A DNA stretch of 64,000 nt from Alteraurantiacibacter buctensis (GTDB lineage Bacteria > Pseudomonadota > Alphaproteobacteria > Sphingomonadales > Sphingomonadaceae). The position numbers and the translations under genes were made by a program. Shown one piece after another: positions 31,115-39,196 of the stretch. The stretch's first letter is position 1, and every line of letters begins with the position of its first letter. The notes beneath the pieces are model-generated. The model ran no database searches. It saw nothing but the letters and a program-made list of their open reading frames with translations, and was not told the DNA's origin. The stretch is taken from positions 1 to 64,000 of the forward strand of contig NZ_WTYV01000001.1 of assembly GCF_009827655.1 (NCBI RefSeq), read 5' to 3'.

Positions 31115-33265
31115 ATGGTCCGCGCGATGCAACGTGTTCCCCTCCAATCTGCGCGGGTCGTAAGACAAATGTCAAAGGCTAGCGCGTTTCGTTTCGCGCT
31201 CGTTCTGGTTGCACCATGCGCCTTGGCGCTGTCTCTTTTTCTAGTAATGCGAGAGTTTCGTCAAGGAGACGAAATAGCGGCGCAGGTAGAAAACTCCCAT
31301 CGCATAAGGGCCGAGTTAACCGATCTGTTGGCGCTTCATCAAGATTTGGAGATAGGCCAACGCGGCTTGATCATAACGCAGGACCGGGAATTCCTGGTGC
31401 CCTATGAAACAGCCCGTCCCAGATTGGACGACAGTCTAGCAAGGATCGCCACAATTTTAAGCCGATCGCCCGAGTTTCAGAGACTGGCCTACCTCTCTCA
31501 CCAAAAACTGGACTTTGTCGACCGCACCATCGCCATGACGTTGGAAGGCCGCAGCGACGACGCAATCGCATTGATCCGCGAAGGACGCGGAAAGCATTTG
31601 ATGGACCAAATAAGGACATCCATCGATCGGCTGCAAGAGAGTGAACAGGACCGCCTGAACGATCGCATAATTGCGTTCCGGAGCTCGCGCGACGGTGTCG
31701 AAACGATCGTCTCGGCGATCTTCGTAGCGCTGAGTTGCATCCTGTTACTGGCAATCGCTATCACCGCACGGGCTATGCGCCTGCGGAGTGAAGCCGCGAG
31801 CAAATATCGCGAGATTAGCGCGCGGCAGGTTGCCATACTTGAAAGTGCCTACGAAGGCGTCGTCACTATCAATACAAGTGGCTCAATAGAGTCCCTTAAC
31901 CCGGCTATCCGCCAGATGACCGGATATCGGACCGACGAACTTATCAGACGCGATATCGGCATTCTTTTCGAGATCGCTCCGGACAAAGGATTCAAGGAAA
32001 GCTTTTTGCGTCGCTTCCTAAGGCGATCGGAAAGCACCGAGCGCACCTTCGAGTTGCTAGGTAGACGTAAAGACGGCACCCTTTTCCCTTGCGAAGTGGG
32101 TGTCAGCCCGGTGCAGCTGGAAACCGGAACGACATTTGTCGCCATCGTGCGCGATACGACAGAGCGGAAGCGAGTCGAACAGATGAAGAGCGAATTCGTC
32201 TCCACTGTCAGTCACGAACTGCGCACGCCGCTGACATCCATTGCCGGTTCCCTGGGCTTGGTAGCCGGCGGCGCTGCAGGTGAAATCCCCGAAAAGGCCG
32301 CCCGCCTGATCCAGATTGCGCGCGACAATTGCGACCGACTGGTTCGCCTCATTAACGATATCCTGGACCTCGAGAAGCTTGAATCGGGTCGGATGGAAAT
32401 CAAGCTCCAGCCCGTGTCTTTGCGGAGCTTCCTACCGCAGGCCGTCCAGGCGAACATTGGATATGCGCAGCAATTCGGCGTCACCCTAGAACTTGGGCCG
32501 GTAACGGATGATGCATTCGTAATGGCCGATCCGGACCTGTTGATGCAGGTTATGACCAACATACTTTCCAACGCCGCCAAGTTTTCCCTCCCCGGAGAAC
32601 CGGTAGATATCTCGGTAACTTCGCTAGACCGGCGCTGGCGTATCGATGTGACCGATCGGGGGCCCGGCATCCCGGGCGAATTTGCCACACGCATCTTCGG
32701 CAAATTCGCGCAGGCCGAGGCTACCGACAGCAGAAAAAAGGGCGGCACCGGTCTTGGCCTGTCGATAGTTCGCGAAATCCTTAATCGCATAGGTGGAGAA
32801 GTCAGTTTTGATAGCGTGGAGGATCAGGGGACCACGTTCCACGTCGATCTGCCGCGCCATGCTCACGTGGGGCGCATCAGCATTTCGGATCAGTCAGACT
32901 TCAGCGTGCTGCACGTCGAAGATGATCCGGATGTACTTGATTTGATAGAAAACGCGCTGGCCGGTCGCTACAGCCTGCAGTCGGCAAAGACGCTCGAGGA
33001 AGCGCGCGGTATCCTCGAGCATTTCAGATTCGATGTAGCGATCGTGGATTTTGCGCTGCCAGATGGCTCGGGACATGAGCTACTGCCACTCTTGCGCCGG
33101 CAGGGTGCGCATATCCTCGTATTTACAGCACAGGACACCGATCAGTCGGTTACGGCGGAAGTCGAAGGCGTGTTCATAAAGTCGAGAGCAAGTCTCGACG
33201 GACTGGTTGCAGCAATCGACGGATTGTTAGGCCAGAAGCCGCATTCCGCAGAGGAAAATTCATGA
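31115..33265 (+). CDS. CHASE3-PAS hybrid sensor histidine kinase
   Basis: The 716-aa protein holds a transmembrane helix (about 27-45), a CHASE3-like periplasmic domain (about 50-195), a second helix (about 200-225) and a PAS domain (240-350). A HisKA domain with phospho-His367 (SHELRTPL), an HATPase with N and GTGLGL boxes, and a C-terminal receiver with Asp645 (AIVDFALPDGSG) complete it. It should autophosphorylate and pass phosphate through its receiver to the Hpt protein encoded two genes on. It heads a seven-gene operon joined by short start/stop overlaps. ATG 31115 has a poor ribosome site; 31169 is a possible alternative. Confidence 0.9.
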   Translation: MVRAMQRVPLQSARVVRQMSKASAFRFALVLVAPCALALSLFLVMREFRQGDEIAAQVENSHRIRAELTDLLALHQDLEIGQRGLIITQDREFLVPYETARPRLDDSLARIATILSRSPEFQRLAYLSHQKLDFVDRTIAMTLEGRSDDAIALIREGRGKHLMDQIRTSIDRLQESEQDRLNDRIIAFRSSRDGVETIVSAIFVALSCILLLAIAITARAMRLRSEAASKYREISARQVAILESAYEGVVTINTSGSIESLNPAIRQMTGYRTDELIRRDIGILFEIAPDKGFKESFLRRFLRRSESTERTFELLGRRKDGTLFPCEVGVSPVQLETGTTFVAIVRDTTERKRVEQMKSEFVSTVSHELRTPLTSIAGSLGLVAGGAAGEIPEKAARLIQIARDNCDRLVRLINDILDLEKLESGRMEIKLQPVSLRSFLPQAVQANIGYAQQFGVTLELGPVTDDAFVMADPDLLMQVMTNILSNAAKFSLPGEPVDISVTSLDRRWRIDVTDRGPGIPGEFATRIFGKFAQAEATDSRKKGGTGLGLSIVREILNRIGGEVSFDSVEDQGTTFHVDLPRHAHVGRISISDQSDFSVLHVEDDPDVLDLIENALAGRYSLQSAKTLEEARGILEHFRFDVAIVDFALPDGSGHELLPLLRRQGAHILVFTAQDTDQSVTAEVEGVFIKSRASLDGLVAAIDGLLGQKPHSAEENS

Positions 33266-33627
33266 TTCGCGTGCTTTATGTCGATGACGAACCTGATATT
33301 CGGGAGGTCGCTTGCATGGCACTGGAGATCGACCCCGACTTTGACGTGCGCTGCTGCGCATCGGGCCGCGATGGGCTGGAAACCGCACGCGAATGGCTTC
33401 CACATATTGTCCTCCTGGATGTGATGATGCCGGGACTCGACGGTCCCTCGACCCTTCGACTTATGAAGACCGATCCCTGCTTGGGGCACATTCCCGTGGT
33501 GTTTATAACCGCGCGGGTTCACGCCAGCGAAACGGCCGATTTCATGCGGCGCGGCGCGGCGGGAATTTTGAAAAAGCCGTTCGACCCGATGACGCTGGCG
33601 ACTACCGTGCGTTCTTTTCTCGAATGA
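33262..33627 (+). CDS. Single-domain response regulator (CheY-like), first
   Basis: This 121-aa receiver has DDE at 8-10, phospho-acceptor Asp53 (LLDVMMPGLDG), Thr near 83 and Lys near 104 (KKPFDP). There is no output domain. ATGA overlap with the kinase and with the Hpt gene indicates tight coupling. It probably acts as a phosphate sink or a diffusible signal to the envelope proteins of this operon. Confidence 0.92.
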   Translation: MIRVLYVDDEPDIREVACMALEIDPDFDVRCCASGRDGLETAREWLPHIVLLDVMMPGLDGPSTLRLMKTDPCLGHIPVVFITARVHASETADFMRRGAAGILKKPFDPMTLATTVRSFLE

Positions 33628-33932
33628 CGCCGTTTGACGAGGCTCTTTTGCGGATGCGAGAATCATTTGCTCGTCAGGCAAAGGACCGGGCATTGCGTTT
33701 AGAAAGGGCGCTAATCGAGGGCGATCGGTCCGCACTTGTAGATGTCGCGCACAAGATCGCCGGGATTGCTGGCATGGTCGGCTTTCCTGATCTGGGCGAG
33801 CGCGCGGCGCAGGTGGAGGATCTGGCCGATCGACAGGTCTCATCAGCGGATTTGGCGGCGGAAGGCCGCCGGCTCGCCAAAGAACTGTTCGAACTCGGCT
33901 CCATCCACCAGCCGGAGGGCAAAGATGACTGA
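33624..33932 (+). CDS. Hpt-domain phosphotransfer protein
   Basis: This 102-aa all-helical protein has the Hpt signature VAHKIAGIAGMVGF with His43, followed by LGERAAQVED. It should relay phosphate between the receiver of the hybrid kinase and the two stand-alone receivers. ATG 33624 overlaps the preceding stop, and its own stop overlaps the next start by eight bases. A longer upstream frame from 33393 is only read-through of the receiver gene in another phase. Confidence 0.88.
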   Translation: MTPFDEALLRMRESFARQAKDRALRLERALIEGDRSALVDVAHKIAGIAGMVGFPDLGERAAQVEDLADRQVSSADLAAEGRRLAKELFELGSIHQPEGKDD

Positions 33933-34296
33933 TGGGCCGCTCATCCTGATCGCAGACGATGAGCCTTTGCTAATTGAACTGCTGCAGTTCCGCCTTACGG
34001 GACGCGGTTACCGTGTCGCGGTGGCACAAGACGGGCGCGAAGCACTCGCGAGTATTCAAGTTCAACGACCCGCTGCCGTCGTGCTGGACGCCATGATGCC
34101 CATCCACGACGGATTTGAAGTCCTGCGCCGGATCCGCGCCAATCCAGATATTGCAGATATACCAGTCATCATGCTGACCGCACGACGCAGCGAAAAGGAC
34201 GTTGTGGGAGCGCTGGAACTCGGCGCGAACGAATATTTGGTGAAACCGTTCATCCCCGAAGAGCTCTTGGCGCGCCTAGGACGGTTGGTGAAATGA
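33925..34296 (+). CDS. Single-domain response regulator, second
   Basis: This 123-aa receiver has DDE at 11-13, Asp55 (VVLDAMMPIHDG), Thr (MLTARR) and KPF near the C-terminus. The PhoB-like receiver lacks any DNA-binding part. Having two receivers, one Hpt and a hybrid kinase in consecutive overlapping genes indicates a branched phosphorelay. It overlaps the barrel gene by four bases. Confidence 0.92.
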   Translation: MTDGPLILIADDEPLLIELLQFRLTGRGYRVAVAQDGREALASIQVQRPAAVVLDAMMPIHDGFEVLRRIRANPDIADIPVIMLTARRSEKDVVGALELGANEYLVKPFIPEELLARLGRLVK

Positions 34297-35318
34297 CGGC
34301 GAGAAGCACCAAATTGTTCTTACTATCCTTGGTGTTGGCCGCCCCCTTGCCGGCGAGTGGGCAGGAGCCAGACCTTTACATGCAGGCGAGAGACGCTCGC
34401 CTTGCCGGCGAGCCAGCAGAAGCTATCCGGCTACTCGATCGCTGGTTGGCGAGCCATCCCGGCGATGTTGATGCCATGTTACAACTGGGGCTGGCCCTTC
34501 TTGCACTTGGCCGGCTGGATGAGGCCGAAAGTCAGTTTGCCGCCGTCCTTACAATCGCCCCCGATTATGCTGATGCCCGCGAGGGCATTGCGCAAATCGC
34601 TGCGCGACGCAGTGATCTGCCGAGCCTGCGCAGCCAGGTGTCGATTGATGGCGGCATCAGCTTAGTCGAGGGGCCGGCGACCAACTGGCAGGACGCAGGT
34701 GTGCTCTTCGCGACGTCGATCGATCCGAGGACAACGATTTCCGGCAGCGGAACCTATTATCGCCGGTTTGGCTTGGAAGACGTGGAACTGGGCGGTGGTC
34801 TGACCCGCCAATTCGGTCGGGATACATGGCTGCGGATGGAGGCTGGTGCCACCCCAAACGCCAGCTTCAGGCCCGAGGCGTTTGTCAGCGTGGGGGCGGA
34901 CTGGCGCCTGGCTCAGAGCAATAACGCGACCGTCGTAACCGCCGACGTCAGACATCAGGAATTTCCGACCCAAGCCGTCACGACCGTCAGCCCGAGTATT
35001 GTGCAGTATCTAGCGGATGGGCGAGTGTGGGTGACCGCACGCGTATCCGGTTTGATTGCCGAGGGCGACAATCATCTGCGACTGGGGTGGCTGGGCCGGG
35101 TCGACTACGCCCCTGTTGAAAGATACCGGCTTTTCGGGGGCTTCGCGCGCGGTGCCGATACGGAACTGGGAGTGGTCTCCAATGTCAGCAACGTTTTTGG
35201 AGGCGCTGAACTGCCCATCGGTGAAACCCTTTCGCTGATGCTATCAGCAGCGCAGGAGTGGAGGGAAGCAGGTGCAGACCGCACCGATTTCCGGATCGGC
35301 TTCAAGGTGGAGCTATGA
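34293..35318 (+). CDS. YaiO-like outer-membrane barrel with TPR start
   Basis: The 341-aa protein has a signal peptide (about 1-23), two TPR-like helices pairs (about 28-105; AGEPAEAIRLLDRWLASHPGDVDAMLQLGLALLALGRLDEAE in outline) and then a C-terminal beta-barrel (about 110-341) with alternating pattern and final Leu, in the manner of the YaiO family. YaiO proteins of E. coli lie near a glycosyltransferase gene (yaiP) and are of unknown function. Here it may export or anchor the product of the operon's glycosyltransferase. Its start overlaps the receiver gene. Confidence 0.82.
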   Translation: MTARSTKLFLLSLVLAAPLPASGQEPDLYMQARDARLAGEPAEAIRLLDRWLASHPGDVDAMLQLGLALLALGRLDEAESQFAAVLTIAPDYADAREGIAQIAARRSDLPSLRSQVSIDGGISLVEGPATNWQDAGVLFATSIDPRTTISGSGTYYRRFGLEDVELGGGLTRQFGRDTWLRMEAGATPNASFRPEAFVSVGADWRLAQSNNATVVTADVRHQEFPTQAVTTVSPSIVQYLADGRVWVTARVSGLIAEGDNHLRLGWLGRVDYAPVERYRLFGGFARGADTELGVVSNVSNVFGGAELPIGETLSLMLSAAQEWREAGADRTDFRIGFKVEL

Positions 35319-36346
35319 CCAGCCTGCTGGCCCTATGGAACGTGTCGCTCACACTTTCGGGCATGGCGCTGTTCGCGCTTACCTTGCTTCTTCTGGCACG
35401 GATACACGAAGCCCGCCGGTTGGGGCGCGATCGGACCATGCGCTCGGAATTGACTGCGCACCTGCTTGCCGGACATGCGCCGACCCGCAAGCTTACCAGG
35501 GCGCAAAGCGAGATAGCCGGCGATCTTACCATCGAATTGGCGGAACTCATGCGCGGCTCTGACCGCATGCACCTGCTAGAACGTGCCGCGGCCATGGGCG
35601 TGATCGCCGTTCTGGGCAGGCGGCTACACTCCCGCGTGGCTCAGGATCGACTGACGGCAGCCGAAGCGCTGGCCATGTTCGATGGAGAAGGCCAGGCGCT
35701 CGCCGCGACTGCCCTGGACGATCCCAATCGTGATGTCAGACTGGGCGCGGCATTGGCATTAGCGCAAAACAATGCTGCGCCCTCCCCCGCATTTCTGGCG
35801 CAGAAGCTGGGTATCGGCACCACGGAACGATCGCTACTAGTCGTGTCCCTAATGCGTGACCTGGCCGAGGCGGACGCGAACGCCGTTCAGGCACTCCTGA
35901 CACTTCCCGGCATAGCTGGCGAGACCAAGGTCGCCGCGACCGAGGCGCTGGGACTGGGCCGTCTAGTGGAAACGACGCCGCTGGTCACCTGGATCGCCGA
36001 GGCGCTGAGTGGGGATCCAGCACTTCAACCGCGCATCTACCGCGCCCTTGGACAGATGGGCCACCCCGGTGCCCGTGACGCTGTCGCTGCCGGCCTTTCC
36101 AGCCCTTCGTGGGAGGTGCGCGCCGCAGCCGCCGACGCAGCGGGTAAGATCGGCCTGACGGACCTTCTTGGCCGCCTGTCCGATCTGCTTGACGACGACT
36201 ATTGGTGGGTACGGCTCCGCGCTGGCGAAGCGCTCGCAGCAAGCGGTGCGGCCGGGCGCGACCAGCTGGTGCGGGCTGCTGCATCCGGCCCGGCGACCGC
36301 TCGCCATGCCGCCAATGCGATCCTAGCCGAAAGACAGTTGCTGTGA
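35315..36346 (+). CDS. Membrane-anchored HEAT-repeat protein
   Basis: The 343-aa protein has one N-terminal transmembrane helix (about 8-30), then helical repeats of the HEAT/PBS-lyase type (DPNRDVRLGAALAL, GLSSPSWEVRAAAADAAGKIG, LLDDDYWWVRLRAGEALAASG). HEAT repeats are protein-binding scaffolds. In this operon it could couple the receivers to the glycosyltransferase; that is inference. ATG 35315 overlaps the barrel stop; the gene ends in GTGA shared with the next start. Confidence 0.82.
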   Translation: MTSLLALWNVSLTLSGMALFALTLLLLARIHEARRLGRDRTMRSELTAHLLAGHAPTRKLTRAQSEIAGDLTIELAELMRGSDRMHLLERAAAMGVIAVLGRRLHSRVAQDRLTAAEALAMFDGEGQALAATALDDPNRDVRLGAALALAQNNAAPSPAFLAQKLGIGTTERSLLVVSLMRDLAEADANAVQALLTLPGIAGETKVAATEALGLGRLVETTPLVTWIAEALSGDPALQPRIYRALGQMGHPGARDAVAAGLSSPSWEVRAAAADAAGKIGLTDLLGRLSDLLDDDYWWVRLRAGEALAASGAAGRDQLVRAAASGPATARHAANAILAERQLL

Positions 36347-37776
36347 ACCACGTCTTTCCGGCTTGGGCCAGCGAGTGGATGATCGTCTCGGCAAGCGCGA
36401 TCGCCTCGGTAGTAATCGTCACCGGGCTCCTGCAGACGGCCCTATACATTGTGCTTCTCACGTATGCCGGCGTTGCTTTGTCGGATCGGCCTCCCATTCC
36501 GCGAGGGGCCACTCTGTGGCGACGCTATTCGGATCAGGCCCCCACAATCTCGGTCCTTGCGCCCGCTTTCAATGAAGAGCTGACAATCGTCGAAAGCGTC
36601 CGCTCGCTGCTGGCGCTGCACTATCCCGACTTCGAAGTGATCGTGATCAACGATGGCTCGCGCGATGGAACCTTGGCCAAAGTGATATCTGAATTCGGCT
36701 TGCAAAAGGTGGAGCGCTATAGCGACGACGCGGTCACTCATGCCCCTATCAGGGCTTTCTACGCATCGCCTACCCTCCCCCGGCTGCTGGTCGTGGATAA
36801 GGAAAACGGCGGCAAGTCCGATGCGCTGAATGCTGGCATCAATGTGAGCCGTAGCGCCCTGTTTTGTGCCATCGACGCCGATTCAATCCTGGAGTCCGAC
36901 GCGCTGCTCCGCGTGGTGCGTCCGTTCGTGGACTTTCCGCACCTTACCGTGGCCGCAGGCGGGACAATTCGCATCGCCAACGGGTGCCGGGTCGATTCCG
37001 GCCGCATCGCGTTCATCGGCCTGCCCACCAACTTTCTGGCGCTCGTGCAGATCGTCGAATACCTCCGAGCGTTTTTGATGGCCCGCTTGGCTCTTGGTAA
37101 AATGCAGGCCCTCACAGTCATCTCCGGAGCGTTCGGCCTGTTCCGCCGGGCTCAGGTCGTCGCTGTTGGGGGATATAGTCATGGAACCGTTGGAGAGGAT
37201 ATGGAGCTCGTACTGAAGCTTCATCGCTACATGCGCGACTCCGGGCAGCCCTATAGGGTCGACTTCATCGCCGAACCGGTCTGCTGGACCGAATGCCCGG
37301 ACACGCTGCAGGTCCTGGGTCGTCAGCGCAGTCGGTGGCAACGCGGCTCTCTGGAGTGCTTTTTTAAGCATCGGGACATGCTCTTTAACCCGAAGTACGG
37401 CCGGATCGGTCTGATTGGATTTGGCCAGATCTTGCTGGTGGATGTCCTTGGCCCGCTTATCGAAGTAGTTGGCTACCTTCTGATCCCACTTCTCTATACA
37501 GTGGGATTGTTGGCCCTACCATGGCTGCTGGCATTCCTGGCGATCACCTTCACCTTCGGCATATTTATTAGTGCTGCCACTTTGATATTAGAGGAAATAC
37601 AGCTTCACCGCTTCCCCCGCGCTTATGAACTTGCGGTTCTTGGGCTGGTCGCTGTAGCAGAGAACTTCGGCTACCGGCAGCTATCCAATTTTTGGCGGTT
37701 GCAAGGCTGGTGGCAGTACTTGCGCAAGCAGCAATCTTGGGGCGCAATGACCCGCAAAGGGTTTGGTGGGCAATAG
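36343..37776 (+). CDS. Processive family 2 glycosyltransferase (membrane)
   Basis: The 477-aa protein is a GT2 synthase of the hyaluronan/PgaC type. It has an N-terminal helix pair (about 13-43) and a GT-A domain with NDGSRDGT (Asp104), DAD (178-180), GED (284-286) and QRSRW (328-332), the set of processive enzymes. Three or four C-terminal helices (about 365-440) follow. It would polymerise a sugar nucleotide across the inner membrane. The start is GTG 36343, sharing GTGA with the HEAT gene. No PilZ domain or pgaB-like deacetylase is nearby. The polymer is unknown. Confidence 0.88.
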   Translation: MNHVFPAWASEWMIVSASAIASVVIVTGLLQTALYIVLLTYAGVALSDRPPIPRGATLWRRYSDQAPTISVLAPAFNEELTIVESVRSLLALHYPDFEVIVINDGSRDGTLAKVISEFGLQKVERYSDDAVTHAPIRAFYASPTLPRLLVVDKENGGKSDALNAGINVSRSALFCAIDADSILESDALLRVVRPFVDFPHLTVAAGGTIRIANGCRVDSGRIAFIGLPTNFLALVQIVEYLRAFLMARLALGKMQALTVISGAFGLFRRAQVVAVGGYSHGTVGEDMELVLKLHRYMRDSGQPYRVDFIAEPVCWTECPDTLQVLGRQRSRWQRGSLECFFKHRDMLFNPKYGRIGLIGFGQILLVDVLGPLIEVVGYLLIPLLYTVGLLALPWLLAFLAITFTFGIFISAATLILEEIQLHRFPRAYELAVLGLVAVAENFGYRQLSNFWRLQGWWQYLRKQQSWGAMTRKGFGGQ

Positions 37777-38271
37777 GAAAGGGAAACAAAGGGGGGCGCA
37801 CGCTTACTCCCCACATCGCTCAGTTCGCCATCGTCTGGCTTTGCCGGCAAATATTAACAGACCGCTGCCTTTGAGGGTGCAGGATAGGTCACTTCGTGCG
37901 CGTTCTCCCCGATCCCACAAAAGGAGATCCAGAAAGCCCCATTGGGTCCAAACAGGTAATGAAAAGACTGTGTCAACGCAAAGCACACAGCGGCACTTAG
38001 GCAAACCCTCAAGCCTTGTGCTGCGGCGGGAAGACGCATCGTTTGGGGGATACCTTCTCACCCACGGGCAGTGGGACGCAGGGGTTACCACGCCCGCCGC
38101 AGCGGGAAGGCTTATACAAGCGACCAGATAAGGTCGCAACCTGCGTCTAGTCTGACCCCTACAAATGGCTATCTCATTGCTTGGTTAGTTGTTCTACGGT
38201 TTGAGGTAAGCCATTTGACGTAAACAGGTTTTTGATAGAACTTGCTATCTCAGCGACCTTTAGGGGGTTCC
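37777..38271. other. Intergenic stretch after the glycan operon
   Basis: This 495-base stretch holds no recognisable gene; the open frames in it lack motifs and ribosome sites. I saw no clear terminator. It ends in the AGGGGG ribosome site of the next small gene. Confidence 0.45.
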
Positions 38272-38430
38272 ATGGTGTCCAAGCTGATCTGCCGCCTTAT
38301 CGGACATCGGATCAATCGCTGGCGGGTGAAGCATGATGGTGATTCCTTCAAGACATCTTGCGCGCGCTGCCACCAGCCCTTCGTCCGGGATATTGAGGGT
38401 TGGCACCTCGACATGCGGGCGAAGGCATAG
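38272..38430 (+). CDS. DUF1660-like small zinc-ribbon protein, copy 1
   Basis: This 52-aa protein has the pattern CRLIGHRI followed by CARC, with spacing like the short DUF1660 phage-type proteins (CxLxGH...CxxC). The two Cys/His pairs could hold a zinc ion. ATG 38272 has AGGGGG seven bases upstream; the longer frame from 38242 has no such signal. A related gene starts one base after its stop codon. Confidence 0.6.
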   Translation: MVSKLICRLIGHRINRWRVKHDGDSFKTSCARCHQPFVRDIEGWHLDMRAKA

Positions 38431-38431
38431 A

Positions 38432-38575
38432 ATGGCGGGACAGCTCACTTGTCGTTTGCTGGGCCACCGGATCGAACCGCACCGCGTGCGCTTTGACGGC
38501 GCGTGCCTGACGCGGTGTGTTCGATGCCGGCAGGACGTGTTCCGCGACAGCGGCAAGTGGAGCCTGCCCCGATAG
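38432..38575 (+). CDS. DUF1660-like small zinc-ribbon protein, copy 2
   Basis: This 47-aa paralogue of the preceding gene has CRLLGHRI, then CVRCRQDVFRD. The two share the CRLxGHRI and CxRC-Q--FRD frame, so they arose by tandem duplication and then diverged. The start codon directly follows the previous stop and is presumably coupled to it. The function is unknown; such proteins are frequent in prophages and genomic islands. Confidence 0.58.
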   Translation: MAGQLTCRLLGHRIEPHRVRFDGACLTRCVRCRQDVFRDSGKWSLPR

Positions 38576-38824
38576 GGCAGCTCAAGCTAGGGAAGCACCA
38601 AAGACTCGGTGAGCAGCGCCACACAGATCATCGCGACCACCATCAGAAGTTGCTTCAACTTCGGGCGACGCTCCACATCAGGATTCCGTTTCCATTGAAT
38701 ATGATGACCCCCTGAAGACGCGAAAAGCCGATTACGTGATTGCGATGATGTATCGTTCAGCACCTTAAAAGGGGGTGCACTTCAACATATTGCGAAACTT
38801 TTTGAGGATCGCTAACCTGATGTT

Positions 38825-38971
38825 ATGAAGCGATGGCTTTTATTGATAGCAATTTGTGTTTGCGCGGTGGGAATCTTGGGAGCCTGGGTGACGGGAAGTT
38901 TTCCGTTCGATGAAACCTTCGTCGAAGAGGGTGCACATTCGGCTGAGGGTCCCGAAGTTTTCACACCCTGA
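38825..38971 (+). CDS. Small single-pass membrane protein (48 aa)
   Basis: MKRWLLLIAICVCAVGILG begins a 48-aa frame: a positively charged start, one hydrophobic helix (about 4-24) and an acidic, Glu/Asp-rich tail. The ribosome site is weak. The tidy membrane topology is the main support. It lies alone between the zinc-ribbon pair and the diguanylate cyclase gene. I do not know the family. Confidence 0.4.
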   Translation: MKRWLLLIAICVCAVGILGAWVTGSFPFDETFVEEGAHSAEGPEVFTP

Positions 38972-39196
38972 TCGACCGTTATCTGGTTGACCACCGACTG
39001 CGCAAATTGAAACCATCTGTGCATCGCCATCGCGGCGCGAAAGGTCGTAACAGAGGCTGCGTCTCTGAATCGGATCGCACGGGGCATTGTTTATCCGAAG
39101 CCGAGACATGCAAGATCCCGAGCCGGCTTGATTGACTGCCAACGGATAGCGCAGTGGAACCTGATATTAACCAGCTTCCACCACAATCCAATCGCT

